A stretch of 64,000 bases of DNA, taken from assembly GCA_037349315.1 (NCBI GenBank), contig JBAIAC010000134.1, forward strand, positions 496,001 to 560,000. Direction: 5' to 3'. A program made the position numbers and the translations under genes. Origin of the DNA: Chelydra serpentina. Its lineage: Eukaryota > Chordata > Testudines > Chelydridae. The notes beneath the pieces were generated by a model. It made no database searches. It was not told where the DNA came from and worked only from the letters and a program-made list of their open reading frames with translations. Positions 44,540 to 56,240 of this stretch are shown in pieces (position 1 is the stretch's first letter; each line of letters opens with the position of its first letter).

Positions 44540-44790
44540 TCTCTCAGTGGGCTCTGCCTCTTCCCTTCAAACTCCATCAACTTGGCTGGCGCTCGCCCTG
44601 GCACACACCGCTGGGCGAGCCTGGAGAAAGTGGTGGCAGCTCTTTGGTGGGTCGGCTGGTAGAGCAAAGAACTGGAGCCGGCTCCCAGGAAGTCATCCTT
44701 ACCTCGCCCTTGTGACTCCAGCTTGAAGGAGAGCTTCTTTCCTTCCCCTCGCTGAGAAAGAGCAAGGGAAGAACAAAAGCCCAGATCCAT
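44540..44790 (-). repeat. tRNA-Val flank, inverted copy at 55880-56090
   Basis: 'gtcggctggtagagcaaagaactggagcc' and the following 'cttgaaggagagcttctttccttcccctcgctgag' occur reverse-complemented at 55890-56090. It is part of a duplicated block carrying tRNA-Val. Confidence 0.75.
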
Positions 44791-44932
44791 AGGGGGGCAG
44801 AGGCTTCAGGAGCCCACAGTGTTTGCCCATCTGGGGCATTGTGGCTGAGATCTCTGCCGGCCAGCGCCAGCGCTCGCAAGGCGCTAGTGTGGATGCTGGA
44901 GGCTGGGTGCTGGATGCTGGAGGCAGAGACCC

Positions 44933-45004
44933 AACAGAGTGGTGCAGCGGCAGCGTGCTGGGCCCATAACCCAGAGGTCGATGGATCGAAACCATCCTCT
45001 GCTA
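44933..45004 (+). tRNA. Initiator tRNA-Met-like copy (CAU), slightly decayed
   Basis: 72 nt, matching the initiator at 3497-3568 except for a few bases. The anticodon (gggCCCATAAccc), the whole T arm with ATCGAAA and the 3' acceptor strand are intact, but the 5' acceptor strand reads AACAGAG, leaving an A-C mismatch, and the D arm has changes (gtgcagcggcagcg). May be a weak or non-functional copy. Confidence 0.8.
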
Positions 45005-45524
45005 GGCAGGTGCTTGTTTCTTTTTGCTCTGGGCCTGCAAGCGAGGGGGCGACCAGCAGAGCGCCAGGAGCCGAGGCCGTGAGGCAAGAGGTGGCTGAGG
45101 TGTGGGACTGCCAGGGAGCTCCCCGGCCCCTCTGGCTGCCTGGGCTGAAGGCGAGAGCCAGGCCTGTGCGTGAGGTCTGAGTGCCGGTGGCTCCCCCACT
45201 CCTCGGGAGGGTCTGTCCCAAGGCAGCGGCCCAGCCCCCCTCCAAGGGGGGTGCGTCCCACCAGCATTTCTTGCCCCGTTTGGGGAGGCTCAGCCTCCCC
45301 GAGCCCCTTGTAGCCGCCGCCCACGCGCAGTGTCACTGGTAGATACGGGCAGAGGAGACTTGGGGGCCTGGGCTGGGAAATCCCTGGGTGAAACTGGCTG
45401 CCTGAGCCCAGCCCCTCTGCACTCAGGGGAGCGGTGAGAGGGGGAGGGGCTCAGGGAGTAAATCCTCAGAAACCTCCCCCCTGGGTTTGTAATGTCAGAG
45501 CCCAGCGAACAAGTCCCTGCGTGT

Positions 45525-45872
45525 GTGAAGGGAGGGGCTGTGAGGGGGAGGGTCCATGGGGGTGTCAGTGTGAGAGGGAAGGGCTGTGAGGGGGAGGGTC
45601 CATGGGGGTGTCAGTGTGAGAGGGAGGGGCTGTCAGGGGGAGGGTCCATGGGGATGTCTCTGTGAGGGGAGGGGCTGTGAGGGGGAGGGTCAATGGGGGT
45701 GTCAGTGTGAGAGGGAGGGGCTGTGAGGGGGAGGGTCCATGGAGGTGTCAGTGTGAGGGGGAGGAGCTGTGAGGGGGAGGGTCCATGGGGGTGTCAGTGT
45801 GAGGGGGAGGGGCTGTGAGGGGGAGGGTCCATGGGGGTGTCAGTGTGAGGGGGAGGGGCTGTGAGGGGCTGG
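45525..45872 (+). repeat. 46-bp minisatellite (7-8 copies)
   Basis: The motif ggtccatgggggtgtcagtg recurs at 45551, 45597, 45643, 45688, 45734, 45780 and 45826 (spacing 45-46 bp). G-rich on the plus strand. Not coding. Confidence 0.92.
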
Positions 45873-46560
45873 GCTCCCCAGTCACTGCTCTGTTGATGCC
45901 CCTGTCGGGCGATGCTCTGGAACTGCTCCCTACGAAGCCAGTCAGGACTCCGGAGGAGCCTCCTCGCTGAGCCGACTGTCTCCAGGGCAAGAAGCTTCCC
46001 CAGCTTCCACCTTCCTGGGTCTGAGCCCGGAGCGTTCAGCATCCCCTTCTTCACCCAGCGGGTCTCGTGGGGAAGCCAGGGGGCCCTGCCCCCCAACTCC
46101 GCCGTCAGACATGACTCTCAGCCAGCCAGTAAAACAGAAGGTTTATTAGACGACAGGAACAGGGTCTAAACCAGAGCTTGTAGATACAGAGAACAGGACC
46201 CCTCAGTCAGGTCCATCTTGGGTTGTGGGGAGGCCAGAGCCCATCTGGACCTCCCTCCATGTGCCCAGCCAGCTCCGAACTCTCCAGCCCCTCCTCTGCC
46301 TTTGTCTCCTTCCCGGGCCAGGAGATTCTTTTCTTCTCCTGCCCCTTCAGCCGGCACCTTTGCAGGGAAGGGGCCCAGGCCAGCAGTTGCCAGGAGACAG
46401 GGTGTTGGCCATTCTGTGTCATCACACTGGCCCTCTAGGGCTTTGCAACAATCACACCCCTTATCCCACCACCTAGAGACTTAAAAAATGCATAGGGGAA
46501 ACTGAGGTATAGGGGAAACTGAGGCACACACTCAGTATTCAGAGGAAACATTCTTCTTTA
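45873..46560 (-). mobile_element. LTR fragment, minus strand
   Basis: Reverse complement reads like the solo LTR at 31115-31694 over most of its length (ggtgggataaggggtgtgattgttgc, then tggccaacaccctgtctcc, then AATAAA at about 46146). It continues past the LTR 3' end (near 46075) into about 200 bp of likely internal leader. Its 5' edge is eroded near 46560 and contains a short duplication (ggggaaactgagg twice). Confidence 0.72.
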
Positions 46561-46898
46561 GAAAAGATGGACACTGTGTTTCTCGAGTCATCTACGGAGG
46601 GGGCTGAGACACTGAGCACAAGGAGTTGAGTTCCCAGCGAGATGTGAGACTTAGATCCATGGAGCCAGGGGCAGGGTTTGGTTGGGAGGCTTAAGCATGG
46701 GGGATTGGGAGGCAGAGGACGGACCGGCTGTCTTGGTGCGGAGATTTAGTGGCACTGGGGCACAGGAGGGAGGAGCAGGAGGAATCCTGCTGATGGGCTG
46801 TGGCCATGGAGAAAAAGAGGAAGGGCTCCTGGGACTTTTTTTTGCCTCTCTTTTACCTGCCTGCTCTTGTGGTGGAAGGGGGGCGTTACACTCACTAA

Positions 46899-46965
46899 AC
46901 TAGGCTAATTCAGTCAGTAGAGCATCAAGCTCTTAGTCTGGGGTTCAAGCCCCATGTCTGGGCTC
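46899..46965 (+). pseudogene. tRNA-Lys (CUU) pseudogene
   Basis: Tract with tRNA-Lys landmarks: a D arm 'tcagtcagtagagcat', anticodon loop 'gctcttagt' (CTT) and B box 'ggttcaagcccc'. About 8 bases of variable region are missing and the acceptor ends do not pair well. Non-functional. Confidence 0.7.
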
Positions 46966-47474
46966 TCAGCTTTTTAAGTTGCCTTGTGTGCCAGGAGCCA
47001 AATGACTCCTGGTGGTGTCCAGAGCCACCCCCGGGTTCCCAGAAGCCCTGGCCATTTCCTGGACAGGCCCCTTGCTCCTGCTGAGTCCTTAGGGCCGCAT
47101 GTTGTGCAGGCCTGGTCTAGGGCCTGGCTTATACAGGAGGTGCAACTGGATGCACATAATGGTCCTTTCTTACCTTAACATCCAGCAATCTCTACAACTA
47201 ATGCAGATAAGCAGCAATATTCGTCACACATGTGACTGGTTATGACTTATTTACTTGGTCTTAAAAGAGAACAACAAGGACCCGAGTCTCCTCCCTGTCA
47301 ATAACTCCCTGCTCAGCAAATCAGGGTAGAGACTGAGGGGTGGGAGGCTGAGGGATCTCACTAGAGAGCCCAAAGGACGGCCCAGGTCACCGGTGGGGTC
47401 ACTGTCCGAGCACTATTTCAGCCCCACATTTTTGGGTAGACCACCCACAATGGGAACTGCAGAGCACCCCCACC
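46966..47474. other. No gene seen
   Basis: Intergenic DNA between the tRNA-Lys remnant and the inner edge of the right arm of the inverted duplication. Confidence 0.45.
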
Positions 47475-50115
47475 AGACACACACACCCCTACACCTCTCC
47501 TGGTGCTGGGAGGAGAACAGGGGAAGGACAAAAGAAGTAAGAGGTGAAGAGAAAGGAGGGAGGGATGGAGGAAAAGGTCAAACAAAAAGGACAAACCCTA
47601 ATGTCCCCAGTGATTCTGAGGGACAAATCCTAAGTGGGGAATAAAATTCTGCCACCTGAAGCTACTGTTTTCAATGCCTAGAATTCAGCTGGCACCAGAT
47701 GGATCAGACTGAACAGGTTCCAAACCTCTCGGAGGCTCTTACCTGCTAACCAGGGACGTCTGTTTTCTAGGAAAGTCCGTAAAAGGAAAGGAGAAAACTC
47801 CAAAGAGGTTCCTCCTCGCGCTCACATACGTGAACCCTAATACTCTCTCAGTCCTCCGAGAGAGACCCGACAAGGAGACTTGCTGAAGCAAAGCCACGGG
47901 GGGGTCTCCGACGTTTCCCTGGCCCTGCACCCCTGGCCTGGCCTGGCTGATGTCAGCATCTCTCTGTGAGGTCACCGCCTCCCACCACCTTTGACCAATA
48001 GGCCGAGATCCTGCAAACGGCCTTTGTGATGTCACTGCCACACTCACCCCTCCCTTGCTGTGCTAATGTCCTGCCGCTGGCCAGACACTTGGGAGGTTTG
48101 AGCTACTCCCTGGGGATCACCCCACTCAATGAGTGTTCATTCTAGGAAGCAAGCCGGCTAGACAGTAAAACATCAGAGGCTGCTCCCAATGCTGCACTCA
48201 CTTTTTCAGAAATTAGTAGACTTTATGGTCAGAAAAGACCATGAGAACATCTAATCTGACCCCCTGCATATCACAGGCCCCCTGTGTACCACAAGAGCTA
48301 CTTTTTGGGCAAACACATTCCAGAAAGGCATCTAGTCTTCATTAAATGACATCAAGAGATGGAGAATCCACCACTTCCCTTGGTACCTTGTTCCTGTGGT
48401 GAATCATCCTCGCTGTTGAATAATCCTCCCTTATTTGTAATTTGTCTCTTTTTACCTTCCAGCCATTGGGTTTTGTTATGTCTTTCTATGCTAGATTAAA
48501 GAGTCCTTTAATACCCAATATTTTCTCTCATAGACTCATAGACTTTAAGGTCAGAAGGGACCATTATGATCATCTAGTCTGACCTCCTGCACAATGCAGG
48601 CCACAGAATCTCACCCACCCAGTGCTGGAATAATCCTCTCACCTATGTCTCAGCTATTGAAGTCCTCCATTAAGGCACTTCAACATTTCAAGGAAGTCAC
48701 CTTTCAATCTTCTTTTGATAAGCTCTTTCAATAGCTCACTCGAAGGCATTTTTCTGCAGACCTCAGAACATTTGGTGGCTCTTAGCTGCCCCAGCTCCAA
48801 TTTCTCAACATCTTTTTCAAATGAGGACACCAAAACTGGATGCAGTATTCCAATATCAGCCTTTCTGATGCTGTGTCCCCCCCCCCCCCCCCCATCCTAC
48901 TCACGGCTCTGCTCAAACATCTAATGATGGCTTTAGCCCTGTTCACCACACTGGGAGCTCATGTTGAGTGGCTTCTCCACTACGGCCCCTAAATCCTTTC
49001 CAGAGTCACTGCTTTCCTGGAAACACTTCCCCATTCTGTAGGTGTGGCCGGCATGCCTTGTTGCTAGGTATCGGACTTTGCATTTGGCTCTAGTCAAACA
49101 TGTTTCCTTTGAATGGGCCCAGCTTGCCGAATGAGCCAGATCGCGCTGTATCACTGCCCTCTCCTCATCAGTAATTACCGATCTGCCGGTATTTTGTCAC
49201 CCACCAACCTTATCAGCAGTGATTGGATGTTTTCTCCCCATTCATTGATACAAATTATTTTAAAAAATTAGTCCTTGAGAGCTTCCTCAGATCCTTAGTC
49301 CCCAGGTCTCTCCGAAATGGCTGAGCGTGTGGTCTCCTCCCGTGCCTGACTAGCCTCTGCCCTGAGAATGATGCGTCCAGCTCGCTGTGTGCACAGCCAG
49401 GGACATCCTGCTAACCCCGCAGTGTCGACAGGATGATGTTCACACGGCTCTCGGGCCAGCCCTTCCCTCCTGCAGGCTGGACGTGTGGGGCGGGGATGGA
49501 GAAAGAGGAAATCTTTAACCAGCAACCCGAACCCATTGCTTACCTGGGGCTGCAGCAGAACCACGGTGACGTGAGAGGTATCCATGGGAATAGCAGAGCC
49601 CTCCTTTTAAAACTGATGGGGCCATGCCCCCCGCATTGCTGTGCCCCCCTAGAATTGCCCCGCCTGCTGGCTAGTCAGGGCAATGTGCTTCCCATAGAAG
49701 AGCAGTAACAGGGCTAGAGGGAAGCCAGTCAACATTTTTTGTTTCTCTGATGAAATCTGGCCTAGTCCCCGCCCCAAACCAAACTTGTCACAGATAATTG
49801 TCAACAACTTAATTTTCTGTTTGTGGCTAAGATATTGATTTTTTTTTAATATTGAAATTGGATTCAGGATTGTTGGCAAGCATTTTTGGCAAACAAAGTT
49901 GTTAAATGACCATGTAAATGGCAACACAGTCCTGCTTCCGTGCTTGGCTTACCCCCCAGCTTGCGGGTCCAACAGCTGCAGGAGAGGAGGAGATCGGTGA
50001 AACCTGCAGGACCCCCAGATCCATCTCTTGGGGAGCAGAGCGGCAACAGCAGCAGCAAACCCTCAGGTCCGATCACAGGCCACTGGGCACCACCGCCAGC
50101 CCCACGGACCATGGG
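47475..50115 (-). repeat. Right arm of the large inverted duplication
   Basis: Reverse complement of 1-2517. It extends rightward at least to 50115, where the match leaves the window at base 1. Slightly longer than the left arm because of the 48531-48667 insertion. Contains the inverted old LINE at about 48190-49260. Confidence 0.88.
48531..48667 (-). mobile_element. CR1-type 3' fragment inserted in the right arm only
   Basis: 'catagactcatagactttaaggtcagaaggg' to 'gctattgaagtcct' is a turtle CR1-family 3' end. The left arm has an uninterrupted join at this point (at about 1481 in arm 1), so this piece arrived after the duplication. Confidence 0.82.
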
Positions 50116-50241
50116 GAAGTTAGCCCAGCATCTGATCTCAGGGACGGGCACCCACGGACCCACAGCAGCTCATCCTGCCCTGCGCAGCTCCCCCCGGATG
50201 AGGTGGATCGCTGCCAGCCCGGGGGAGAGACGCTCCCCAGC

Positions 50242-50491
50242 GAGGGTGAGCAGATGTCCTGATTTTCTAGGGCCACTTCTGCTATTTGGGGCTTTGTCTT
50301 ATATAGGCACCAATTACCCCCCACCTAGAGTGACCAGACAGCAAGGGTGAAAAATCGGGACGGGGGTGGGGGAGGAGCCTATATAAGAAAATAACCCCAA
50401 AATTGGGACTGTCCCTATAGAAGGGGGACATCTGGTCACCCTACCCCAACCGCCTGTCCTGGTTTTTCACACATGCTCTGTGGTCACCCTG
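50242..50491. mobile_element. hAT-type MITE interrupted by a second copy
   Basis: The outer element begins gagggtgagcaga and ends tggtcaccctg. It is flanked by a perfect 8-bp duplication tccccagc (50234-50241 and 50492-50499). Its body is split by the copy at 50326-50443. Confidence 0.87.
50326..50443. mobile_element. Nested hAT-type MITE, opposite orientation
   Basis: TAGAGTGACCAGA at the left and TCTGGTCACCCTA at the right, 118 bp, inside the outer copy. Flanks cccccacc and ccccaacc match at 7 of 8. It lies inverted relative to the host copy. Confidence 0.85.
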
Positions 50492-50499
50492 TCCCCAGC

Positions 50500-52383
50500 C
50501 CAGCCAGCTGGGGGTGACCATTCCAATCCTGGCTGGCTGCCGAGGAAGTGAGTTACTTTCACGTTCATTCCTCAGCATGCAGACAGCCCCCCCTTCCCCT
50601 AGCACCTCACCCAACCCAGCCCTGCCGGAGGGCAGGGGGGAGAGAGGGGTGCTCTGTGGGGGGGGGGAGGGAAGGGGGGGTGCTGAGTGGGGGGGAGAAG
50701 AATGGACATTATGGGGAGCAACAAAGGATACTGCCAGTACAGGTGAGTTCCTTCCCCCACCCTTAGCCCCCTCCCCTTCCCAGAGACCCCAGCAGCCGAT
50801 CCCCTCCCTCAGACTGTGCTTCAGGCATTCGGCTCTCTCTAGGACCGTCCCTCCCGGCAGAGTGTCTGGTGCCCCCAGACCCCATGGTGCCCTAGGCGGC
50901 TGCCTGTTCTGCCTATGGCTAAGGACGGCCCTGTAGGTGCCCTGAAGGCACCACTTCTGAAGATGTTTGAATTCCTTCCAACGTCTCTCATACAAATGCT
51001 AAGCAGTTTGTGGTGTCATCTTACAGGCGAGGTTCAAATGAGGCTATTTCTTCAGGTGGAAGACAATGCTTGTGTGAGGAGTGGGATGTGACTGCACACC
51101 TCCATATGGAGCCCAGAACAACATATGATGAAAATTCAGAGCCTTGAGTCTGATGCGTTAGATCATTCGGCCAGACTAACACTGTTCGTCAAGCGATTTA
51201 CCAATCTTGGTTTTCTTTAACTTGTTATGAACTCTTCAGGGAGGCGGAGATGGCACATCTCTTTCAACTTCGGGAGACCTTCGAAAGCACAGCTGATTGT
51301 TATATGTAGTGTCCCTGATCACTTTTTAAGTGACTAAAAGATGGTTGCTACCATCCTGAGAAAGTAATGTTGAACCTCAGACTCCTGCAGGGTGGGCCGG
51401 ACGGACAAGCAACCAGCACCCACAACTTCCACCACCTTTTGTTTTTCAAAATAGCTCAGCCCCCAGTGTGTTCAGCCTTTCTGAAAACCTGGCCAAAAAT
51501 TTTGGTGCCCAAATTGGAGCTGAGTTCTTCTGAAAATCTGGCTCTAGGGGTGGGTGTGAGACCTTCTGACAATTCTGGTCCATGTGTCTGGACGCGCTAA
51601 GAACCTTCAGAACTTTTATCCTGTGCTAGAACCTGAGGAGAAACCTTCCCTCTGTAGAACACAGCAGAGACTTTCTCATTGACTTACAATCACAGTGTTT
51701 CATCTTGCTCCCAGGTTTAAGTACCAACAAAATGCATTTATTGTATTTTTATATGCAATGTGACACAAACACCCCTAGTTGGGCAGAGGGATAGAAGTAG
51801 GGCTGCCACTATACTATATTGCCTTTCATCAGAAGCTACCTGAGCAAGGTAATAGCCAGGGGCCAACAGGGGACGAGTCCATCGTCCATGCTTAGAACAC
51901 TTCAGCAGCTAGACCTCAGGAATGGAAGAGGCTAATGGCCCGTTTCTCTGGGATGGTTACTTCCAAAGACTGGTATATAGAGTGGGATGAACGTTTTTTG
52001 GAGGAATATTTGATTTGCTGAAATATTTTGGTTGACCCAAAATGATTTTTTGGTTTTGTTTCAGCAAGAAAATTGGAAAAAATATTAATCTTGGGTCAAC
52101 CTGAATGTCTATTATTGTTATTATAATGTTGGTTAGGCTAGCTAGCAAGGGGTAAAAATAATTTGTACATCTATTTATGTAAAAGGGCACAGGGCCTGGA
52201 CTTCGAGGCGCACAGTGGAAACATGCTGACATTCTGTTACTAGTCAGTGGGAAGCTTTGATTTTTATATGGTTTCCAAAGCCCTTCCCCACACCATGTTG
52301 AAGATGGGGAATCGGAAAGAAGCACAGATTTGTTTAACGTGCAAGTGAAGACTAATTGAAGGTTTTGTGATATAAAGTCACTT
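50500..52383. other. No gene seen
   Basis: 50860-50935 reads 'atggtgccctaggcggctgcctgttctgcctatggctaaggacggccctg', one end of a hAT-like repeat (CAGGGCCGTCC terminus in reverse). The rest, to 52383, is unassigned AT-rich DNA. Confidence 0.45.
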
Positions 52384-52455
52384 TTCCCTGACTGGGAATC
52401 GAACCCAGGCCGTGGCAGTGAGAGTGCCAAATCCTAACCACTAGACCACCAGGGA
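52384..52455 (-). tRNA. tRNA-Glu (CUC)
   Basis: 72 nt on the minus strand. Acceptor TCCCTGG pairs with TCAGGGA (one G-T), discriminator A. A box TGGTCTAGTGG. The anticodon loop within CACTCTCACTG gives CTC. T arm CTGGG-TTCGATT-CCCAG is perfect. It keeps all features of vertebrate tRNA-Glu and is likely functional. Confidence 0.92.
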
Positions 52456-53526
52456 GATCGTGAGGACTCTGGTTTTTCTCACTTATACTGCACTTTCTCA
52501 GGTTACTTTCTATCCAGTTTCTGAAGTTGTTCTTTTGTCCAGTCCCTGAGGGGCTGCAAGCAGAAAGTGCAGGAACCCCTGTGTTCAGGGTCACAACCTG
52601 AGCCCAACCCAAGGTACCGAAACAAGCTCAACTGATGCTTTCTCCAGCAGGGTCACAGAGCAACTCAAAGAAAACCCACGAGGAACAATCCTCCTCTGGA
52701 TTCATTTAGCCCATCGCAACCCTCTCAGCAGCCGACCGGGAGGACACTGAGCTGATAGGAGCTCTGGCCTAGAGACCAAGGGAGGGCGTTGCTCCCCCTC
52801 GGTGTGAGCTGGTCACATTCTGACTCCATGGAACGGGGCTCGGAGCTTGGCCATCTGGTGAGTTCTGTGTCCTCAACAAGCCACCACAGAGCTGAACCCC
52901 CCGGACCCTTCTGCTGGGAGCACGGTGATTGCACAACAGCTGCAAGCCCCTTTCCCCTCTCCTCGGCCTCCCCTGACCTTCCCCACACATGGTTTCATCA
53001 GACGCTGGAGGGATCTAACGACCTGCAGGTCTCGCTCACCCAGCTCTCAAAGCAAACAGCGATTCCCTTCTCTGACATGCCTGAGGCCGGGCTTCTTTTG
53101 GTTTTTCCCCAGGGGGACCTGATTCCCTGTGAAAAAGTGTGTGTGGCGTGCGGGGAACCAGCTTGTCTGCCCCTCTCTGGGAGCTGAGAAGCTTTTTCAG
53201 ACTCTCCCCCACTAGATGAGTCCAGCAGCACCTGCCCATGGTGGGAGAATCCTAAATTCCACCCTCCCTCCCTGGTTTCTCTGACCAACTGATGGTGACA
53301 GCGTTCTCAGCCAACCCCAGCTCTCTGGTCTAGAAAGCAGCATCTAACCGGCCTTGGAACAGCTCCGGTTTGCTCGCTGGACATGTAACAAAGCAGGAAA
53401 GAAGGTTAAATGACAGAAAGGGAACCTCAGCTCGCAAATAAACACCCTTAGGGCTCCTTCTACCCTGAGACTGGACAGTTAAATGGATTGAAATCTCACT
53501 AGCTGAGTTTACAGAGTATGACCATC
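52456..53526. other. No gene seen
   Basis: Intergenic. ORFs such as 52789-53187 overlap on both strands without domain similarity. Confidence 0.45.
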
Positions 53527-53690
53527 GGGGGAGGGATAGCTCAGTGTTTTGAGCATTGGCCTGCTAAACCCAGGGTTGTGAGTTCAATCCTTGAAGGGGC
53601 CATTTAGGGATCTGGGGCAAAAATTGGGGATTGGTCCTGCTTTGAGCAGGGGGTTGGACTAGATGACCTTCCAACCCTGATATTCTATGG
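53527..53690 (+). mobile_element. tRNA-derived SINE with CR1-like tail
   Basis: Head ggatagctcagtgttttgag with B box ttgtgagttcaatcc, then the body 'gggatctggggcaaaaa', then a CR1-type tail (gatattctatgg). Confidence 0.85.
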
Positions 53691-54004
53691 TGCTTTTAAT
53701 CCTATGATTATAAATTCACGCCCCAGGTTGGGCTGTAGTAACAGCCCTTAAGTATCATTCTTCTGCTTATAGTCACAGCCCAAAAGGAAATAAACTCTCT
53801 GTCCTCACTTTGATCTTAGGCAGGTGATGTTTCTTCTTCTCTCTGAGCTTCAGTAAAACATGAAGAGAGAACAAACTGACATTTCCGTCCTCCAATGAGA
53901 GTTGAGAGAGGATTTTCTACCCCAGGCCAGAGAGGGGATAATAACCATTTAATGGATGGTTGCAGAGAGAAAAGTTTGGTGACTATAAATAGGGCGATGA
54001 TCAA
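53691..54004. other. No gene seen
   Basis: Short unassigned interval. Confidence 0.4.
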
Positions 54005-54387
54005 TTGTTCTCCATGTCCACTGATGGTAGGACAAGAAGTAATGGGCTTAATCTGCAGCCAGGGAGATTCACGTTAGATATTGGGAAAAGGTTTCTAGCG
54101 CTAAGGGTAGTTAAGCTCTGCAATAGGCTCCCAAGGGTGTCTGTGGAGTCTCTGTCCTCGGAGGTTTTTAAGAACAGGATGAACAAACCTCTGTCAAGGT
54201 TAGTCTACCTACACTTGGTCCCATAGACAACCTGCTCTGGCTCCCTCCTTCTGCTCCATGCCTGGGCCGACTGCTGGGGCCACTTGACCCTGACATCATC
54301 TCTGCTTGGCCCTGCCTCAGCACAGAGGACTGGACTTGATGACCTCTCCAGGGCCCTTGCAGCCGTACAACTCTATCATTCTATGCC
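54005..54387 (+). repeat. CR1 3' fragment, plus strand
   Basis: 54005-54226 encodes the CR1 reverse transcriptase C-terminus (DGRTRSNGLNLQPGRFTLDI, then LCNRLPRVSVESLSSEVFKN). The 3' tail ends 'tctatcattctatg'. An older subfamily than the 59.6-kb element. Confidence 0.82.
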
Positions 54388-54399
54388 ACAGCAAGAGAA

Positions 54400-54690
54400 T
54401 AGAAACAACAACAAGCGTGAAAGCAGCACAATATAACATCTAACAGCTCAGCATGAAATGACATTCCCCAGGGCACAGTGACAATACGTAGGAGTGCAAA
54501 GCCCCACAATTCAGCACAACGCCAATGAAGGCGCAATAGGACAAAACGACACACTGCAAAAGAGCTCAGCTGAAACCAGCGCAACACAAGGCAGCGCAAA
54601 AATGATACAACACGAAACTATGCATCAGAGTGTAAAGTGATACTATGCAAAATAGCTCAGCGTGGAACAATGACACAGCACAAAACCACA
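54400..54690 (-). repeat. Degenerate CA-rich repeat, inverted copy of 12418-12650
   Basis: Loose tandem of 'gcacaacac' and 'aaaatagctcagc' phrases. The segment around 54640-54680 is the reverse complement of 12418-12455. Confidence 0.6.
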
Positions 54691-54699
54691 CAACAGAGG

Positions 54700-54850
54700 C
54701 GTGTAGAGAGATAGGGCAGGGAGGGACCACGAGAGTCAGGACCAAGTATCCCTAGGTCATCCCCGACAGGTGTTTGCATAACCCCTTCTTCAAATCCTCC
54801 AATGACGGAGATTGTGCAACTTCCCATGGAGGCCACTGCCATGCAATCGG
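54700..54850 (-). repeat. Old CR1 3' fragment
   Basis: 'tcatccccgacaggtgtttgcataa' and 'cctccaatgacggagattgtgcaacttcc' match the CR1 3' region on the minus strand, highly diverged. Confidence 0.65.
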
Positions 54851-54859
54851 CAATGCTTG

Positions 54860-55015
54860 GCTTGTGATTAAGGGCCAGGCTGTGACTCAGAAAATTTGGA
54901 TTCAGTTGCAAGTTTGGCCCCATTATTCTCTGTGCAAACATGGACAAATGACATCGCATCTTTGGGCCTCAGTTTCCCCAGCTGTAAAATGGGAGCCACC
55001 CCCCCACACTTTGTA
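54860..55015 (+). repeat. MIR/CORE-SINE-like fragment
   Basis: Contains 'gggcctcagtttccccagctgtaaaatggg', the MIR core phrase, preceded by 'aaatgacatcgcatct'. Confidence 0.8.
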
Positions 55016-55456
55016 TATTTTGCCGGTGAGCTCTTGGTAGCAAGGACTCTCTCTCTCACTATGAGTTGTACAACACCTGCAGAATCAGGGCCCCAACCCT
55101 CGCTCGAGGTCTCTGCAGTGTCTGGCACAACTGGGGCACCCACTCTTGGATGGGGTATCTGCAGGGGGATTAAAGGGCAGGGCTAACCATCACGCTTCAT
55201 GACTCAAACTGCTCTGTGGCTGGGGGCTCAGGAGGGACTGTTCCCATGTAACAACGTATGGAAAGGGTCATTGTGCAGTCCGTGGGGAAGGGGTTAGAGT
55301 TTCCTTTACTATTTCCGGCATTGGCCACTCCCACAGACAGGATCTCTGCTGGGGGAGGAGAAATACAAGGCTTAATGAGACCGTGGATCTGATCAGATGA
55401 GGCCGGGGGAAGGGGTGGAATTAACCACCCCCGGCCTGCAACCTCCAATATGCAAA

Positions 55457-55635
55457 ATCGTAGAATCATAGGACTGTAAGGGACCTTGAGAGGTCATCTA
55501 GTCCAGCTCCCTGCACTCATAAGTATAATCTAGACCATCCCTGACAGGTGTTTGTCTAACCTGCTCTTAAAAACCTCCGAGGACAGAGACTCCACAGATA
55601 CCCTTGGGAGCCTATTCCAGAGCTGAACTACCCGG
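55457..55635 (-). repeat. CR1 3' fragment, minus strand
   Basis: Begins with the tail 'tcgtagaatcatagg' and runs through 'gaccatccctgacaggtgtttgtctaacctgctctt' to 'gggagcctattccagag'. It abuts the tRNA-Phe unit. Confidence 0.85.
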
Positions 55636-55672
55636 ACAGAGAAGCAGCAGGCCAAAAATGCACCTTGGAGAT

Positions 55673-55745
55673 ACCAAAGTAGCTCAGTGGGGAGAGTGTT
55701 AGATTGAAGATCTAAAGGTCCCTGGTTCAATCCCAGGCTTTGGCA
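55673..55745 (+). tRNA. tRNA-Phe (GAA)
   Basis: 73 nt. ACCAAAG pairs with CTTTGGC except at the first position (A-C), discriminator A. A box TAGCTCAGTGGGGAG. Anticodon stem TTAGA/TCTAA with loop TTGAAGA, anticodon GAA. T arm CCTGG-TTCAATC-CCAGG is perfect. Better preserved than the copy at 41969; the 1-72 mismatch may lower processing. Confidence 0.85.
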
Positions 55746-55879
55746 TGTTCTTTGGTCCCTTTGTGTGCAGGGTTGGGCTGTTTTCTCGCAGCGCAGTGGT
55801 ACCTCTACCCACCACGAGTCCCTCATTTCAGGCTCCCCAGCAGGAAAAGACAGTGGGGGCTTGTCCCCACCTGGGCTTT

Positions 55880-56240
55880 CCTTCTTCTCTTGCTCTGTCT
55901 CAGCAAGGGGAAGGAAAAGAAGCTCTCCTTCAAGCTGCAGTCACAAGGGCAAGAGAAGGTTGACTTCCTGAGCTCCGGCTCCAGTCCTTTGCTCTACCAG
56001 TTGATCTCTTGAAGGGCTGAGGCCACTTTCTCCGGGTTCGCCCATCGGTGTGCGCCAGCGTGAGCACCAGCCAAGTCGTGGGCATTTGAAGGAATATGCA
56101 AATTTGTCTAATATGCAAAAGATCCCTGGTTCAGAAACATGACAGTTAACTTTTTCCCTAGCTGTCCAGCAAGGCACTCCTCCTTCTGCCATTGGCCTGT
56201 CCTTGGGATAACCCCAACCCCTGCAGGACAGAGGGTGGTG
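55880..56240 (+). repeat. Inverted copy of the tRNA-Val block
   Basis: Reverse complement of about 44400-44775, placed directly behind the tRNA-Phe unit. Includes a tRNA-Val remnant at 56098-56142. Confidence 0.75.
56098..56142 (+). pseudogene. tRNA-Val remnant
   Basis: 'tttgtctaatatgcaaaagatccctggttcagaaacatg' retains the anticodon and T-arm words of the tRNA-Val at 44467-44539, but the 5' half and about 7 bases of the T arm are gone. Confidence 0.65.

Noticed and set aside
44640..44720. tRNA-like phrase 'ggctggtagagcaaagaactgg'
   Set aside because: It has a D-arm-like word but no matching T arm or acceptor ends; it is part of the duplicated tRNA-Val flank.
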